A program made the position numbers and the translations under genes. Under the pieces are notes generated by a model. The model worked only from the letters and a program-made list of their open reading frames with translations, had not been told where the DNA came from and made no database searches. A stretch of 6,963 nucleotides of DNA. Source: Ruminococcus sp. UBA1828. Its GTDB lineage: Bacteria > Bacillota > Clostridia > Oscillospirales > Ruminococcaceae. This document shows, one piece after another, positions 6,685-6,963 of the stretch; the stretch's first letter is position 1; each line of letters starts with the position of its first letter. The stretch spans positions 11,669-18,631 of the forward strand of contig DDJI01000039.1 in NCBI GenBank assembly GCA_002338885.1. Reading direction: 5' to 3'.

Positions 6685-6963
6685 ATGGCAACCGCAAAAG
6701 AAGAAAGACAGTTTGCAAAGGAACGCGCAAAGCACCTTAAAGAAAAGACTAAAGCGTATAAGGCGGCCAAAAAAGCCGGAACGCTTGACGCAAGGCAGCT
6801 TGCTCCCGAGCATCTAAGATACCTCCGCCGTAAAAGGCTCCTTGAAAAGGTCTGGCCTATATGCAGATTCCTCATACTCTTCGGACTCTGCTTCGTAATC
6901 CTCTATCCTCTTATCTACATGCTGTCTACGGCGTTCAGACCGTCGGTTCAGATGACAGACCCC
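6685..6963 (+). CDS. Carbohydrate ABC transporter permease, MalG type (CUT1), 3'-truncated by window edge
   Basis: Ninety-three codons are visible, open to the last base. Residues 1-57 form an unusually long, highly charged cytoplasmic tail (18 Lys/Arg, 7 Asp/Glu in the first 55) beginning MATAKEERQFAKERAKHLKE and predicted helical. The first membrane helix follows at about 58-81 (PICRFLILFGLCFVILYPLIYML). It is followed by STAFRPSVQMTDP, the signature stretch after helix 1 of MalG-type permeases (AF-K/R-P...). It is the expected partner of the MalF-type gene just upstream. The remaining helices and EAA loop lie beyond the window. Only about a dozen residues can be compared with the first permease here, so how close the two MalG-type genes are cannot be judged. 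Confidence 0.88.
   Translation, partial: MATAKEERQFAKERAKHLKEKTKAYKAAKKAGTLDARQLAPEHLRYLRRKRLLEKVWPICRFLILFGLCFVILYPLIYMLSTAFRPSVQMTDP

Noticed and set aside
6255..6875. Antisense open frame of 206 codons across the two downstream permease genes
   Set aside because: It crosses the gene junction, looks random in composition, and is opposed by two well-supported permease genes with EAA and helix motifs.

Overview
The window looks like chromosomal DNA of a Clostridia-class Bacillota, possibly a gut or rumen Oscillospiraceae/Ruminococcus-like organism. The reasons are strong GGAGG-type ribosome binding sites, roughly balanced base composition with heavy use of AGA (Arg) and ATA (Ile), Sec signal peptides of Gram-positive type, and a gene set I associate with Bacillota carbohydrate-uptake loci. 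The taxonomic call is inference; no rRNA or other marker gene is present. TGA acts as a normal stop at two genes.

All six genes are on the + strand and tightly packed. The largest gap is 47 bases, two junctions overlap (ATGA and TAATG), and there is no recognisable terminator or promoter. The window therefore looks like the interior of one long operon. Order: (1) 1-738, 3' part of a MalG-type (CUT1) sugar ABC permease; (2) 786-2480, a secreted beta-propeller (NHL-like) plus TPR protein anchored by one C-terminal membrane helix with a very basic cytoplasmic tail; (3) 2477-3112, a Yip1-family multi-spanning membrane protein; (4) 3133-5685, a large secreted DUF5696-type protein with a 10 x 6-residue acidic repeat and a poly-Glu tract after its signal peptide; (5) 5685-6671, a MalF-type sugar ABC permease with a histone-H1-like Lys/Ala/Pro N-terminal tail; (6) 6685-6963, the 5' part of a MalG-type permease, also with a long basic N-terminal tail.

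Working model: a MalG-type permease before the central block and a MalF/MalG pair after it suggest two CUT1 importers in one transcription unit, on either side of three non-transporter envelope genes. The DUF5696 protein is plausibly a cell-surface glycoside-hydrolase-like or glycan-binding protein. The propeller-TPR protein could be a surface scaffold or sensor, and the Yip1 protein a membrane partner. No ATPase, solute-binding protein or regulator lies in the window. The ATPase may be a shared MsmX/MsiK-type subunit encoded elsewhere. The central trio (propeller-TPR, Yip1, DUF5696) between two importers is the most promising candidate for an undescribed system; its substrate and mechanism cannot be read from the sequence.
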